Below are positions 53,340 through 62,065 of a DNA stretch of 64,000 bases, one piece after another. Source of the stretch: Klenkia marina (lineage in GTDB: Bacteria; Actinomycetota; Actinomycetes; Mycobacteriales; Geodermatophilaceae); the NCBI RefSeq assembly GCF_900101025.1, contig NZ_FMUH01000005.1, positions 186,001 through 250,000 of the forward strand, in the 5' to 3' direction. The notes below the pieces were generated by a model. It did not search any database, had not been told where the DNA came from, and saw only the letters and a program-made list of their open reading frames with translations. The position numbers and the translations under genes were made by a program. Positions within the stretch are counted from its first letter, which is position 1; every line of letters starts with the position of its first letter.

Positions 53340-54128
53340 GTGCGACGACGTCAGCTGCTGGGCCTCACCGCCTGGGGCACACTCGGCCTGGTGACCGCTG
53401 CCTGCTCGACGCCCGGGCCCTCCTCCGGCGCGACCCGCACCGCGTACGGGTCCGACCCGAGCCAGTGGGCCGACCTGTACCGGCCCACCGGGACGCCTCG
53501 CGGGGTCGTCGTGGTGGTCCACGGCGGCTTCTGGAAGGCGCAGTACGACGCCTCGCTCGGCGAACCCCTGGCCCGGTCGCTGGCCGCCGAGGGCTGGGCG
53601 GCGTGGAACCTGGAGTACCGCCGGGTGGGCAACGGCGGCGGGGTGCCCGCGACCCTCGACGACGTCGCAGCCGGCATCGACGCGCTGGCCACCACCGACC
53701 TCGACCTGACCCACGTGCTCGCGCTGGGCCACTCGGCCGGCGGGCACCTCGCGGTGTGGGCGGCCGGGCGCAGCGGCGCCGCCGTGCCGCTGACCGGGGC
53801 CGTCTCGCAGGCCGGTGTGCTGGACCTGCGCGCGGCCGCCGAGCAGGGCCTCGGGGGCGGGGCGGTCGAGGCCTTCGTGGGCGGGCCCCTGGACGCCACG
53901 GTGGACCCCCTGCAGCAGGTCCCGCTCGCCGTCCCGGTGCGGTGCATCCACGGGCGGTCGGACACCAACGTGCCGCTGTCGCAGTCGCAGTCCTACGTGT
54001 CCGCGGCGACCGCGGCCGGCGCCGACGCGACGCTGACCGAGGTCGACGGCGACCACTTCGTGCTCATCAACCCGTCGTCGGACGTGTGGCGGACCCAGCT
54101 CGATCTCCTGGCGGCCCTCGCCCGCTGA
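53340..54128 (+). CDS. Secreted alpha/beta hydrolase lipoprotein
   Basis: 262-residue hydrolase with a Tat-like, lipoprotein-type signal (VRRRQLLGLTAWGTLGLVTAAC, Cys22 as lipidation site). Mature domain: oxyanion motif VVVHGGFWKAQYD, nucleophile in LALGHSAGGHLAVW (Ser about 134), Asp in IHGRSDTNVPL, His in VDGDHFVLI. It belongs to the BD-FAE/kynurenine formamidase-like group of esterases. GTG start directly gives the RRR signal. Divergent from the SNF2 gene. Substrate unknown. Confidence 0.9.
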   Translation: MRRRQLLGLTAWGTLGLVTAACSTPGPSSGATRTAYGSDPSQWADLYRPTGTPRGVVVVVHGGFWKAQYDASLGEPLARSLAAEGWAAWNLEYRRVGNGGGVPATLDDVAAGIDALATTDLDLTHVLALGHSAGGHLAVWAAGRSGAAVPLTGAVSQAGVLDLRAAAEQGLGGGAVEAFVGGPLDATVDPLQQVPLAVPVRCIHGRSDTNVPLSQSQSYVSAATAAGADATLTEVDGDHFVLINPSSDVWRTQLDLLAALAR

Positions 54129-54155
54129 CCGGCGGATGCGGTTGTTCGCCAGCCG

Positions 54156-54422
54156 TCAGGTCCGCACGTACACGAACCGGTCACGGTCGTCCGGCACCCA
54201 CCGCGCGACGGCGTCGACGCCGGACGACCACGGACGCTCGTCGTCGGTGAGGTAGTACCCCTCTCCGTGGTGGCTGCGAGGCACCCATCTGCTGCCCAGC
54301 GGTGCGTGCTGACGGACGTCGCCGAGAGCGAGATCGTGGGCGGGTCCACCGACCAGTCGCACGCGGTACACGTGCCGAACGGGAACGGTGTCGATGGACG
54401 CAACGGCATCAGGGTCGGACAT
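54156..54422 (-). CDS. Small conserved-looking protein of unknown function
   Basis: 88 residues: a beta-rich protein with HVYRVRLVGGPAHDLALGDV near the N-terminus and EGYYLTDDERPW in the middle, ending RFVYVRT. The opening 'YRVRLVGGPxHD' resembles a group of small phage and actinobacterial proteins that I cannot name. ATG start. Convergent with the lipoprotein hydrolase, and divergent from the DUF222-HNH gene, whose LexA-type box lies 150 bases away. Confidence 0.65.
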   Translation of the reverse strand: MSDPDAVASIDTVPVRHVYRVRLVGGPAHDLALGDVRQHAPLGSRWVPRSHHGEGYYLTDDERPWSSGVDAVARWVPDDRDRFVYVRT

Positions 54423-54573
54423 GGGCGAGAAGATGCCCCTCCCCGGTGCCTTGCGTCGCCTCCTCGAACCCACGCGCCTGCTGACACCCCGTACCGATCG
54501 GTGCCGCACGCTGCCGCACAGCGTCTGAGCTGCGGTTTCGTCTTGCTCCAGAACCCCGAACCCCGTACGATGG

Positions 54574-54585
54574 GAACAGGTGTTC
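54574..54585. promoter_or_regulatory. LexA-type SOS box upstream of the HNH gene
   Basis: GAACAGGTGTTC fits the actinobacterial LexA core GAACnnnnGTTC exactly, with the RNRY centre (AGGT) and GA to the right (GTTCGA), but GG instead of TC on the left. It ends 19 bases before the GTG start of the DUF222-HNH gene, inside the expected promoter. Confidence 0.7.
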
Positions 54586-54604
54586 GAACAGATGAGGGGA
54601 CGTC

Positions 54605-56011
54605 GTGGGGCTCGGAACCGCCGGGGAGTGGAGTCCTGAGCCCCTCGCGCCCGGGGCCCTCGGGGCCGAGCGACCGGCGCCGCCGTCCCCCGTGGCGGCT
54701 GCGCGACGCCGGCCCGAACCGCCTCCCCCGGACGTCGCCGCCGTCCTCGACGCCCTCCTCGCGGCAGCGGCCACGGACCTGAGGCCACGGGCCGCACCGC
54801 TGTCGGCGGCGCAGCTGCTCGACCGGGTCCGCGGCCTGGGGCGAGCCGTGAACGTGCTGCAGGCCGAGCTCGCCCGCACCGTCGTGGCGGCCGAGGACGC
54901 CGAGGCGGCCTTCACCGACGGGCTGACCCACATGGCCGGCTGGCTGCGCGGCCACCTGAACACCACGGGCGCCGAGAGCAAAGCCGTGCTCGCCGCCGGT
55001 CGACTGCAGCAGCGCATGCCCGTGCTCGGTGCAGCCGCAGCCTCGGGCGCCGTCAGCCCCGGGCAGCTCGCCGTCGTGGGCCGCATCCTCACCGATCGGG
55101 TCTGGGAGCTCGGCGAGGTGGCCGGGGTCGACCTGGCCACCCTCGACCAGCTGGTCACCGACACCGCCACCGGCGACCAGGCCCGCTGCCTCCCCCAGGT
55201 CTGCCAGCGCATCGCCGACCAGCTCGACCCCGACGGCCCCGAGCCCGTCGACCCGACCGCGGGGCGAAGTCTGCGCTTCACCCGCCGCGCCGACGGCTCA
55301 CGGGGCATCCGCGGGGACCTCGACGCGATCGGCGGCGAGAAGGTGGAGGCGGCGCTCGAAGCCATCGCCGCTGCCGGACGGTGCGAGGGCGACCTCCGCA
55401 GCCGCGGTCAGCGCACCGCCGACGCACTCGTCCAGCTGGCCGACCTGCACCTCGCCGCCGGGGACCTGCCCGTGCTGCGCGGCACCAAGCCGCAGGTGAC
55501 CGCGCTCGTGCAGCTCGGCGACCTCCTCGACCCGACGCTGGTCGAGGCCGCCACCACTCTGGGCTCCGGCGCCGTCGTGTCGAACCTCGCCGCCCGAGCC
55601 GCCGCGTGCGACGCAGTGGTGAACCGGGTCGTGCTCGGACCCGACGGTCTCCCGCTCGACGTCGGCCGCACCCACCGCCTGGTGCCCGCGCACATCCGTC
55701 GCGCCGCCGAGGTGCGCGACGGCGGCTGCATCTTCGCCGGTTGCCACAACCCGACCTGGATGTGCGACGCCCACCACGTCGTCCACTGGATCGACGGCGG
55801 CGACACGTCCCTGGAGAACACGGCCCTGCTCTGCGAACGGCACCACACCCAGGTGCACCACGGCTTCGCGATCAGGTGGGACCCCGACGACGGCCGATGG
55901 CGAACCTCCCGCCCCGACGGGTCCGAGATCCTCGTCGGCCCCGTCTCGGGAGACTGGCCCCAGCCCCCTCCCGACGGGCCGCTGTTCGTCGACCTACCCC
56001 TCGGCGCCTGA
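54605..56011 (+). CDS. DUF222-HNH endonuclease (13E12-type)
   Basis: 468-residue protein of the actinobacterial 13E12 family. A Pro/Ala-rich N-terminus (1-45) is followed by the DUF222 domain (about 45-330, LTHMAGWLRGHLNTTGAES, GAVSPGQLAVVGRIL, and ERQRTADAL-like GQRTADALVQLADLHLA). The HNH nuclease follows at about 370-430: DGGCIFAGCHNPTWMCDAHH, VHWIDGGDTSLENTALLCERHH, with paired Cys and His metal ligands. The family is present in many copies and some members are LexA-regulated, which fits the SOS-like box here. GTG start, preceded by GAGGGGA. Biological role of the family is not established. Confidence 0.93.
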   Translation: MGLGTAGEWSPEPLAPGALGAERPAPPSPVAAARRRPEPPPPDVAAVLDALLAAAATDLRPRAAPLSAAQLLDRVRGLGRAVNVLQAELARTVVAAEDAEAAFTDGLTHMAGWLRGHLNTTGAESKAVLAAGRLQQRMPVLGAAAASGAVSPGQLAVVGRILTDRVWELGEVAGVDLATLDQLVTDTATGDQARCLPQVCQRIADQLDPDGPEPVDPTAGRSLRFTRRADGSRGIRGDLDAIGGEKVEAALEAIAAAGRCEGDLRSRGQRTADALVQLADLHLAAGDLPVLRGTKPQVTALVQLGDLLDPTLVEAATTLGSGAVVSNLAARAAACDAVVNRVVLGPDGLPLDVGRTHRLVPAHIRRAAEVRDGGCIFAGCHNPTWMCDAHHVVHWIDGGDTSLENTALLCERHHTQVHHGFAIRWDPDDGRWRTSRPDGSEILVGPVSGDWPQPPPDGPLFVDLPLGA

Positions 56012-56082
56012 CTCGCGTCGTGCCCTGTTCCTGACCACGGCGAGCCATACCGTGCCGCGCTCCCCATCTGTGAGGTCCTGCC

Positions 56083-56463
56083 GTGCCTGCCTTCTTCCTG
56101 CCCCGCGCCGCCGACGCCGACCAGGCCGAGCGGCTCTACGAGGCCCTCGCCGAGTTCGCCGGCTGCGAGCCGGCGACCCGAGCCGAGCGGGTCGCCTCGA
56201 TCGTCTTCGAGCACGACGGCGCCCGGTGGACCGCGACGGTCGGCGACGAGCTCACCGGCACCCGCACCACCCGGCAGATGCGCCGCGGCGAGGTGCTCGA
56301 GCACACCGTCGAGCTGACCTCGCCCACCCGCGTGCTGGCCATCTACCCGGGCACCCCGACCACCGTCGTCACCGACGCCGCCCCCATCACCGGCGCGCAG
56401 TCCGAGTGGGCCAACCCCTTCACGGCGACGCCGTCGGAGGTGACGTTGTTCGACCCCGCCTAG
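56083..56463 (+). CDS. Conserved hypothetical protein
   Basis: 126-residue protein without membrane segments. Mainly beta (EHDGARWTATVGDELTGTRT, VLEHTVELTSPTRVLAIYPG, TTVVTDAAP). I cannot assign a family. GTG start (MPAFFLPRAADADQAERLY). Its stop overlaps that of the convergent YggT gene. Confidence 0.75.
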   Translation: MPAFFLPRAADADQAERLYEALAEFAGCEPATRAERVASIVFEHDGARWTATVGDELTGTRTTRQMRRGEVLEHTVELTSPTRVLAIYPGTPTTVVTDAAPITGAQSEWANPFTATPSEVTLFDPA

Positions 56464-56729
56464 ATCGACAGCAGGACCAGGCGCAGCACGACGACGCCGA
56501 GGAAGACGACCGTGAACGCCAGGTCGATGCCCAGGCCGCCGACGCGCAACGGCGGCAGGGCACGGCGCACCGGGGCGATCACCGGCTCGGTCACCGCGTG
56601 CACCGCACGGCGGGCGCCGCCGATGCGCGCGCCGCCGGCGGGCGACAGCAGACCCACCCAGTCGACCACCACGCGGGCGATCAGCACGATCTGGAACAGC
56701 AGCAGCACGGTGGCCAGCAGCGCGAACAT
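56460..56729 (-). CDS. YggT family membrane protein
   Basis: 89-residue YggT protein: helix 1 LLATVLLLFQIVLIARVVVDW (about 3-23), a loop with the conserved PVIAPVRRALPPLRVGGLGIDLA, and helix 2 FTVVFLGVVVLRLVLL. In actinobacteria YggT is usually near sepF and the cell-division cluster; here it is solitary. A good ribosome-binding site (AAGGAG) lies seven bases before the ATG. Function unclear (osmotic or division related). Confidence 0.9.
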   Translation of the reverse strand: MFALLATVLLLFQIVLIARVVVDWVGLLSPAGGARIGGARRAVHAVTEPVIAPVRRALPPLRVGGLGIDLAFTVVFLGVVVLRLVLLSI

Positions 56730-56905
56730 CGGGCACTCCTTCTCTCGGTGCCCCCACGGTGCACGGCCCGCCCCAGAGCAAGCTGTGCGCCGGCTGCGGG
56801 GTCGCCGCGTGCGCATGCGGCAGTTTCGGACCCCCACGGCGATGGGGAGGCCCTGGTGGCCTGGAGACCACGGGTGCATCGACCGCGCAACCGAGGGGGA
56901 CCCCC

Positions 56906-58096
56906 ATGAAGGCAGTGACCTGGCACGGCAAGGGCGACGTCCGGGTGGACGAGGTCCCCGACCCCGTCATCCAGCAGCCGACCGACGCGATCATCCGCGT
57001 CACCACCACCAACATCTGCGGGTCAGACCTGCACCTCGTCGAGCCGCTCGCCCCGTTCATGAGCGTCGGCGACGTCATGGGCCACGAGACGATGGGCGAG
57101 GTCGTCGAGGTCGGTGCCGAGACCGGTGACCTGCGCGTCGGCGACCGGGTGTCCATCCCGTTCCAGATCTCCTGCGGGCACTGCTGGATGTGCGACCGCG
57201 GGCTCTACACCCAGTGCGAGACCACCCAGGTGCGCGACCAGGGCTCGGGCGCCGCCCTGTTCGGCTACTCGAAGATGTACGGCTCGGTGCCCGGCGGGCA
57301 GGCCGAGTTCCTGCGGGTGCCGCAGGCGCAGTTCACCCACGTCAAGCTGCCCGAGGGGCCGGCCGACGACCGGTTCGCCTACCTCTCCGACATCCTGCCC
57401 ACCGCGTGGCAGGCCGTCGAGTACGCCCACGTGCCCGACGGCGGCACCCTCGTCGTCCTCGGCCTGGGCCCGGTCGGCGACTTCGCCGCGCGGATCGGCC
57501 TGCACAAGGGGTACCGGGTCATCGGCGTCGACCTCGTGCCCGACCGCATCGAGCGGGCCCGGCTGCGCGGCGTCGAGGTCGTCGACCTGCGCGACCACGA
57601 GGACGACCTCGGCGACGTCATCCGCGACATGACCGACGGCCGCGGCCCGGACTCCGTCGTCGACGCCGTGGGCCTCGAGGCGCACGGCTCCCCCGCCACC
57701 ACCTTCATCCAGAAGGCCTCCGGGCTCCTGCCCGACGTCATCGCCGCACCGCTGCAGAAGGTGGCCGGGGTGGACCGCCTGGCCGCGCTCTACTCGGCCA
57801 TCGACATCTGCCGCCGCGGCGGCACCATCTCGCTGTCGGGTGTCTACGGCGGCGCGGCTGACCCGATCCCGATGCTGACGCTGTTCGACAAGCAGCTCCA
57901 GCTGACGATGGGCCAGTGCAACGTCAAGAAGTGGGTGCCGGAGATCATGCCGCTGCTCACCGACGACGACCCGCTCGGCGTCGACACCTTCGCCTCCCAC
58001 CGGCTGCCGATCGAGCAGGCCCCCGAGGCGTACAAGAACTTCCGCGCCAAGGAGGCGGGCTGGCAGAAGGTGCTCCTCAAGCCCGCCGGCGTCTGA
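56906..58096 (+). CDS. Zinc-dependent alcohol dehydrogenase
   Basis: 396-residue medium-chain dehydrogenase. Catalytic zinc ligands: Cys in [10 protein letters not shown] (about 38) and His/Glu in [12 protein letters not shown] (about 60). Structural zinc Cys set in [16 protein letters not shown]. Cofactor motif [14 protein letters not shown] (about 187). The fold branch resembles formaldehyde-dehydrogenase-like (FdhA-type) alcohol dehydrogenases. ATG preceded by GAGGGGGA. Monocistronic, followed 20 bases later by selO. Substrate unknown. Confidence 0.94.
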   Translation: MKAVTWHGKGDVRVDEVPDPVIQQPTDAIIRVTTTNICGSDLHLVEPLAPFMSVGDVMGHETMGEVVEVGAETGDLRVGDRVSIPFQISCGHCWMCDRGLYTQCETTQVRDQGSGAALFGYSKMYGSVPGGQAEFLRVPQAQFTHVKLPEGPADDRFAYLSDILPTAWQAVEYAHVPDGGTLVVLGLGPVGDFAARIGLHKGYRVIGVDLVPDRIERARLRGVEVVDLRDHEDDLGDVIRDMTDGRGPDSVVDAVGLEAHGSPATTFIQKASGLLPDVIAAPLQKVAGVDRLAALYSAIDICRRGGTISLSGVYGGAADPIPMLTLFDKQLQLTMGQCNVKKWVPEIMPLLTDDDPLGVDTFASHRLPIEQAPEAYKNFRAKEAGWQKVLLKPAGV

Positions 58097-58116
58097 GCGG
58101 ACGTACCGTCGTGGGG

Positions 58117-59544
58117 GTGAGCAGCACCTCGACCGCCGTCCAGCTCGAGCACCGCTTCGCCGACGCCCTGCCCGAGCTGTCGGTGCCGTGGCAGGCCGAC
58201 GAGGCACCGGACCCACGGCTGCTCGCCCTCGACGACGCCCTCGCCGCCTCGCTCGGGCTCGACCCGGCCTGGCTGCGGACGCCGTCCGGCCTCGCGTTCC
58301 TCACGGGGACGCAGGTGCCGGACGGCGCCCGGCCGGTCGCGCAGGGGTACGCCGGCCACCAGTTCGGCAACTACTCGCCCCGCCTGGGCGACGGTCGCGC
58401 GCTGCTGCTCGGTGAGCTGGGCGAGGTGGACCTGCACCTGAAGGGCTCGGGCCGCACCCCGTGGTCCCGCGGCGGCGACGGACTGGCCGTGGTGGGCCCG
58501 ATGCTGCGCGAGTTCGTGATCAGCACAGCGATGCACGCGCTGGGCATCCCGACCACCCGCTCGCTGGCCGTCGTCGCCACCGGACGGGCCGTGCAGCGGG
58601 AGACGCCGCAGCCCGGCGCCGTCCTCGCCCGGACGGCGGCCAGCCACCTGCGGGTCGGCTCGTTCCAGCTCGTGCGGGCCACCGACGACCTCGACCTGCT
58701 GCGCCGCCTGCTCGACCACGCGATCGCTCGGCACGTCCCCGCGGCCGCCGACGCCGAGGTGCCCGCGCTGGCCCTGTACGACCACGTCGTCGGTGTGCAG
58801 GCCGAGCTGGTCGCGCAGTGGATGCTCGTCGGCTTCGTGCACGGCGTCATGAACACCGACAACATGACGATCTCCGGGGAGACCATCGACTACGGCCCGT
58901 GCGCCTTCCTCGACGCGCACGACGCCGACACCGTCTTCAGCTCCATCGACTCCGGCGGCCGGTACCGCTACGGGAACCAGCCGCTGGCCGCGCAGTGGAA
59001 CCTGGCCCGGCTCGCCGAGGCGCTGCTGCCGCTCATCGACGCCGACGCCGAGGCCGCCATCCCGTCCGCGGTCGCCGTCCTGGAGACGTTCCTGCCGCGC
59101 TACGAGGCGGCCTGGACGGCGGGCATGCGGGCCAAGCTCGGGCTGGGCGACGGCGCCGATCCCCAGCTGGTGAGCGACCTGCAGGCGCTGCTGGAGGCCA
59201 ACCACCCCGACCACACCGGGTTCTTCCGGGCACTGGGGGCGGCGGCCCGCGGCGATGCCGAACCGGTGCGCGAGCTGGTGCTCGACCTCGCCGGGCTCGA
59301 CGCGTGGCTCGAGCGGTGGCGCGCCGCCGGACCGGACGCCGAGGCCATGGAGCGGGTCAACCCGGTGTACGCGCCGCGCAACCACCTGGTGCAGGAGGCC
59401 CTGGACGCCGCCACCACCGGTGACCTGGCCCCGTTCGACCAGCTGGTCGAGGTGCTCCGGCACCCCTACGACGAGCGCCCGGGCCTCGAGCGCTACGCCG
59501 CCCCCGGTCCGGACGCGACCTACGTGACGTACTGCGGCACCTGA
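58117..59544 (+). CDS. Protein adenylyltransferase SelO (YdiU)
   Basis: 475-residue SelO-family pseudokinase that transfers AMP to protein hydroxyls, with roles in oxidative stress. Family blocks: [20 protein letters not shown] (about 70-90), [18 protein letters not shown] with nucleotide Lys, and [24 protein letters not shown], where Asn/Asp coordinate metal. A Cys at about 262 and another three from the C-terminus (TYCGT) are candidates for the redox disulfide reported in E. coli SelO; the CxxC/Sec tail of some members is absent. GTG start; an in-frame GTG six bases upstream exists. Confidence 0.93.
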   Translation: MSSTSTAVQLEHRFADALPELSVPWQADEAPDPRLLALDDALAASLGLDPAWLRTPSGLAFLTGTQVPDGARPVAQGYAGHQFGNYSPRLGDGRALLLGELGEVDLHLKGSGRTPWSRGGDGLAVVGPMLREFVISTAMHALGIPTTRSLAVVATGRAVQRETPQPGAVLARTAASHLRVGSFQLVRATDDLDLLRRLLDHAIARHVPAAADAEVPALALYDHVVGVQAELVAQWMLVGFVHGVMNTDNMTISGETIDYGPCAFLDAHDADTVFSSIDSGGRYRYGNQPLAAQWNLARLAEALLPLIDADAEAAIPSAVAVLETFLPRYEAAWTAGMRAKLGLGDGADPQLVSDLQALLEANHPDHTGFFRALGAAARGDAEPVRELVLDLAGLDAWLERWRAAGPDAEAMERVNPVYAPRNHLVQEALDAATTGDLAPFDQLVEVLRHPYDERPGLERYAAPGPDATYVTYCGT

Positions 59545-59628
59545 CCCGCGACGGCCTCGTCCCGGGGCCCGCGGCGCGCGCAGCGTGTCGTGGGGAGGAC
59601 GAGGTCCTTCTGCTGACCCACGACGGCT

Positions 59629-59645
59629 GACCCCGGCACGGGGTC
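59629..59645. terminator. Short hairpin between convergent selO and the secreted-protein gene
   Basis: GACCCCG-GCA-CGGGGTC, a perfect 7-bp stem with a 3-base loop, followed by TCCTTC. It lies 84 bases after the selO stop and seven bases before the stop of the opposite-strand gene. Confidence 0.55.
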
Positions 59646-59651
59646 CTTCGG

Positions 59652-60434
59652 TCAGCGGTAGTTGACGTGGGGGTGGTCGTAGTGGTTGGCGGTCGTGCCG
59701 CCGCGGTCCTCCATCATGACCCAGGAGCCACCGGGCGAGGACAGCATGCGCTGCTCCCAGATGATGTACTCCACGCCCAGCTCGGCCCAGTGGTCGATGT
59801 GGTACTGCACGATGGCGTCGCCGAGGGCCGAGTCGGTGAGCACCATGTAGTCCAGGGCGTAGCCCGACGGGTGCCCACCCGGGTCGGCGGCGCTGGGCCG
59901 CGTGCCGCCCAGGGTGATCGAGTCGGCACCGGGGACGTTGCTGACGACGGCGTCCGCGGCGGCCTGCACGACCGGCTTGACCGGGCCCGAGCTGTTGGTG
60001 ATCTTCGCGATCCCGGACACCGCGTTCGACGGCGCCGCAGCGGCCGCAGCAGCGGCGGCCTCGGCGGCAGCAGCGGCCTCGGCAGCCGCCTGCGCAGCGG
60101 CCTCGGCCGCGGCGGCCTCGGCGGCCTGCTGCTCGAGGACAGCCTGGTCGGCGGCGGCCTGCGCGGTCGCCGCGGCCGCCTGCTGGTCCTCCCGCGAGCT
60201 GCGGCTGGCGGCGAGGTCGGCGAGCTGGCCGAGGTCGGGCGCGGCCGGCGCCTGCTGGGCGGTCAGGCCCAGGGAGGCCGCGACGCTGACCGGCTCGGCC
60301 GCGACCGGCGCGGCAGGGGCCGCACCGACCAGCACGTGGGCCAGGACGGCGCCTGCGGCGGTGACGCCGAGGTAGGTGGCCGGCCGACGCCGGCGGGTGG
60401 GCACGCTGTGGCGGCGCGCTCGGGGGGTCGCCAT
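59652..60434 (-). CDS. Secreted alanine-rich protein with ARB-07466-like C-terminal domain
   Basis: 260-residue exported protein. Arg-rich start, then a hydrophobic signal segment (YLGVTAAGAVLAHVLVGAAP, about 20-40); the middle (about 85-145) is an Ala/Gln/Glu coiled coil. The C-terminal domain (about 160-260) matches the ARB-07466-like group related to D-Ala-D-Ala carboxypeptidase/M15 folds: HPSGYALDYMVLTDSALGDA, LGVEYIIWEQRM, MEDRGGTTANHYDHPHVNY, with clustered Asp and His as possible zinc ligands. Probably acts on the cell wall. ATG with GGAGAG seven bases upstream. A cyclic-di-AMP riboswitch lies in its leader. Confidence 0.88.
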   Translation of the reverse strand: MATPRARRHSVPTRRRRPATYLGVTAAGAVLAHVLVGAAPAAPVAAEPVSVAASLGLTAQQAPAAPDLGQLADLAASRSSREDQQAAAATAQAAADQAVLEQQAAEAAAAEAAAQAAAEAAAAAEAAAAAAAAAPSNAVSGIAKITNSSGPVKPVVQAAADAVVSNVPGADSITLGGTRPSAADPGGHPSGYALDYMVLTDSALGDAIVQYHIDHWAELGVEYIIWEQRMLSSPGGSWVMMEDRGGTTANHYDHPHVNYR

Positions 60435-60460
60435 GCGGCGGCTCTCCATCTGCTTCCAGT

Positions 60461-60645
60461 GGCCGCCTACCGGGTTAGCTGACGGGTTCGGGCGGGAAGT
60501 CGCCCTACCCCCTGCCGGTCGCGTGCGACCAGCAGCGGGATGCACCCCAGGACTGCGGTGGGTCCCCGGCTCGCCCGTGCGCTGGTGGGACCAGCGGGCG
60601 ACTCGACGGCGTCACCCCTGCGGGGCGACCGCTCCACGGTAGCCA
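60461..60645 (-). promoter_or_regulatory. Cyclic-di-AMP (ydaO-yuaA) riboswitch
   Basis: On the minus strand, upstream of the secreted-protein gene. The 3' half has the highly conserved ydaO block AGGGCGACTTCCCGCCCGAA followed by CCGTCAGCTAACCCGGTAGG. Further 5' are the paired CCGGGGACCCACC and TGGGGTGCATCC segments of the pseudo-symmetric core. The same element controls rpf and other cell-wall genes in Streptomyces, where cyclic di-AMP turns expression off. Its 5' boundary is approximate. Confidence 0.88.
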
Positions 60646-60688
60646 CCGGCACAGCCGCAGCCAAGGAATCCGCGAGGAATCGTCACGT

Positions 60689-60728
60689 GATGTCGTGCGC
60701 ACGACGTCGTACGCGATGTCGTACCCGC
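60689..60728. promoter_or_regulatory. Triple direct repeat with palindrome before the M20/MFS operon
   Basis: Three copies of the motif GAYGTCGTRC begin at 60689, 60703 and 60716 (13-14 base period). The first is part of a perfect 14-base palindrome, GTCGTGCGCACGAC (60692-60705). The block ends about 18 bases before the GTG of the M20 peptidase, so it occupies the core promoter. No regulator gene is adjacent. Together with the riboswitch it fills the 311-base gene-free stretch 60435-60745. Confidence 0.55.
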
Positions 60729-60745
60729 GTGACAGCATCCGCGCC

Positions 60746-62065
60746 GTGAGCGAGACCCACCCCGCCGTCCGCGCCCTCCAAGCCCTCGTCCGGCACCCCA
60801 CGGTCGCCGACCGCGACCCGGCGCGCACCGACCCGGCCCCCTTCGTCGCGCTGCGGGCCTCGTTGGCCGAGCACTTCCCGCTCCTGCACGGGCTCGAGCT
60901 CGTCGAGGTCGAGCCGCACGCGCTGCTGGTGCGCTGGCCGGGGCGCTCGCACGCCCGGCCCGTCGTCCTCATGGCCCACCTCGACGTCGTGCCCGTCGAG
61001 GGCAGCTGGACCCACCCGCCGTTCGGGGCCGAGATCCACGACGGCGCGGTGTGGGGCCGCGGCACCCTCGACGACAAGGGGTCGGTGGTCGGCATCTGCG
61101 CCGCCGTCGAGTCGCTGCTGACCGAGGGGTTCGTGCCGGCCCGCGACGTGTGGCTGTCCTTCGGGTCCACCGAGGAGGTCTCCGGCACCACGGCGGTCGA
61201 CGCGGTGGCCGAGCTGCGCCGCCGGGGGGTGCAGCCGTGGTTCGTGCTCGACGAGGGCGGGGCGGTCGCCGCCGAGGCGTTCCCGATGGTGGCCGCGCCG
61301 TTGGCCGTGGTCGGGGTGACCGAGAAGGGCGTCACCTCCGTCGAGCTGGTCGCCGAGGGCGCCGGCGGGCACGCCTCCACCCCTGCGGCGAACGGCCCCA
61401 CCGCCCGGTTGGCGGCGGCCATCACCGCGCTCGAGCGCAGCCCGCTGCCGCTGCACGCCCCCACGCCCACCCTCGAGCTGCTGCGCCGCGTCGGCCCGCA
61501 CCTGCCGGCCCCGGTGCGGCCGCTGCTGGCCCGGGCCGACCGGCTCGCCCCGGTGCTCACCCGGGTGCTGCGGTCCGCCGGCGCCGAGGCCGCGGCGATG
61601 GTGCGCACGACCGCGGCGGTCACCACGCTGTCGGGCTCACCCGCGCTCAACGTCATCGCGTCCACCGCCCGCGCCGGGGTCAACCTGCGGGTGATGGTCG
61701 GCGACACCGTCGACGACGTGCTGGCCCACGTGCGGCGCGTGGTCGGGCCGGGCATCCGGGTCGAGGTGGTCGAGCGCAACGAGCCCAGCCCCGTGTCGCC
61801 CTGGGACGACCAGGCCTTCGCCCTGCTCGAGCGGATCACCGGCGAGCTGTTCCCCGACGCCGTGCCCACGCCGTACGTGATGATGGCCGCCACGGACGCC
61901 CGGTTCTTCACGGGCCTGTGCGAACGGGTCTACCGCTTCACCCCCTTCCGCATGACCAAGGCACAGCGAGGCACCATCCACGCCGCCGACGAGCACATCG
62001 GCGTGGCCGACCTGCTGGCCGGCGTCGACTGGTACCGCCGCCTGGTGCAGGAGCTGCCGGCATGA
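60746..62065 (+). CDS. M20/M25/M40 family metallopeptidase
   Basis: 439-residue M20 peptidase. Metal site His/Asp in LMAHLDVVPVEGSWTHPPF (about 85), Asp in GRGTLDDKGSVV, Glu pair in FGSTEEVSGTTAVDAV, and the lid domain with GAGGHASTPAANGPTARLAA. The pattern is of the PM20D1/CPS1 branch of carboxypeptidases, which split N-acyl amino acids or Gly-Xaa dipeptides. GTG start (VSETHPAVRALQALVRHPTV). Its stop overlaps the ATG of the MFS transporter gene (ATGA), implying linked peptide or acyl-amino-acid use and transport. Confidence 0.92.
   Translation: MSETHPAVRALQALVRHPTVADRDPARTDPAPFVALRASLAEHFPLLHGLELVEVEPHALLVRWPGRSHARPVVLMAHLDVVPVEGSWTHPPFGAEIHDGAVWGRGTLDDKGSVVGICAAVESLLTEGFVPARDVWLSFGSTEEVSGTTAVDAVAELRRRGVQPWFVLDEGGAVAAEAFPMVAAPLAVVGVTEKGVTSVELVAEGAGGHASTPAANGPTARLAAAITALERSPLPLHAPTPTLELLRRVGPHLPAPVRPLLARADRLAPVLTRVLRSAGAEAAAMVRTTAAVTTLSGSPALNVIASTARAGVNLRVMVGDTVDDVLAHVRRVVGPGIRVEVVERNEPSPVSPWDDQAFALLERITGELFPDAVPTPYVMMAATDARFFTGLCERVYRFTPFRMTKAQRGTIHAADEHIGVADLLAGVDWYRRLVQELPA

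Noticed and set aside
59652-60434. Low-complexity alanine repeat as a recent expansion
   Set aside because: The Ala/Gln/Glu stretch has a coiled-coil pattern typical of secreted wall proteins; no exact tandem nucleotide repeat is evident.
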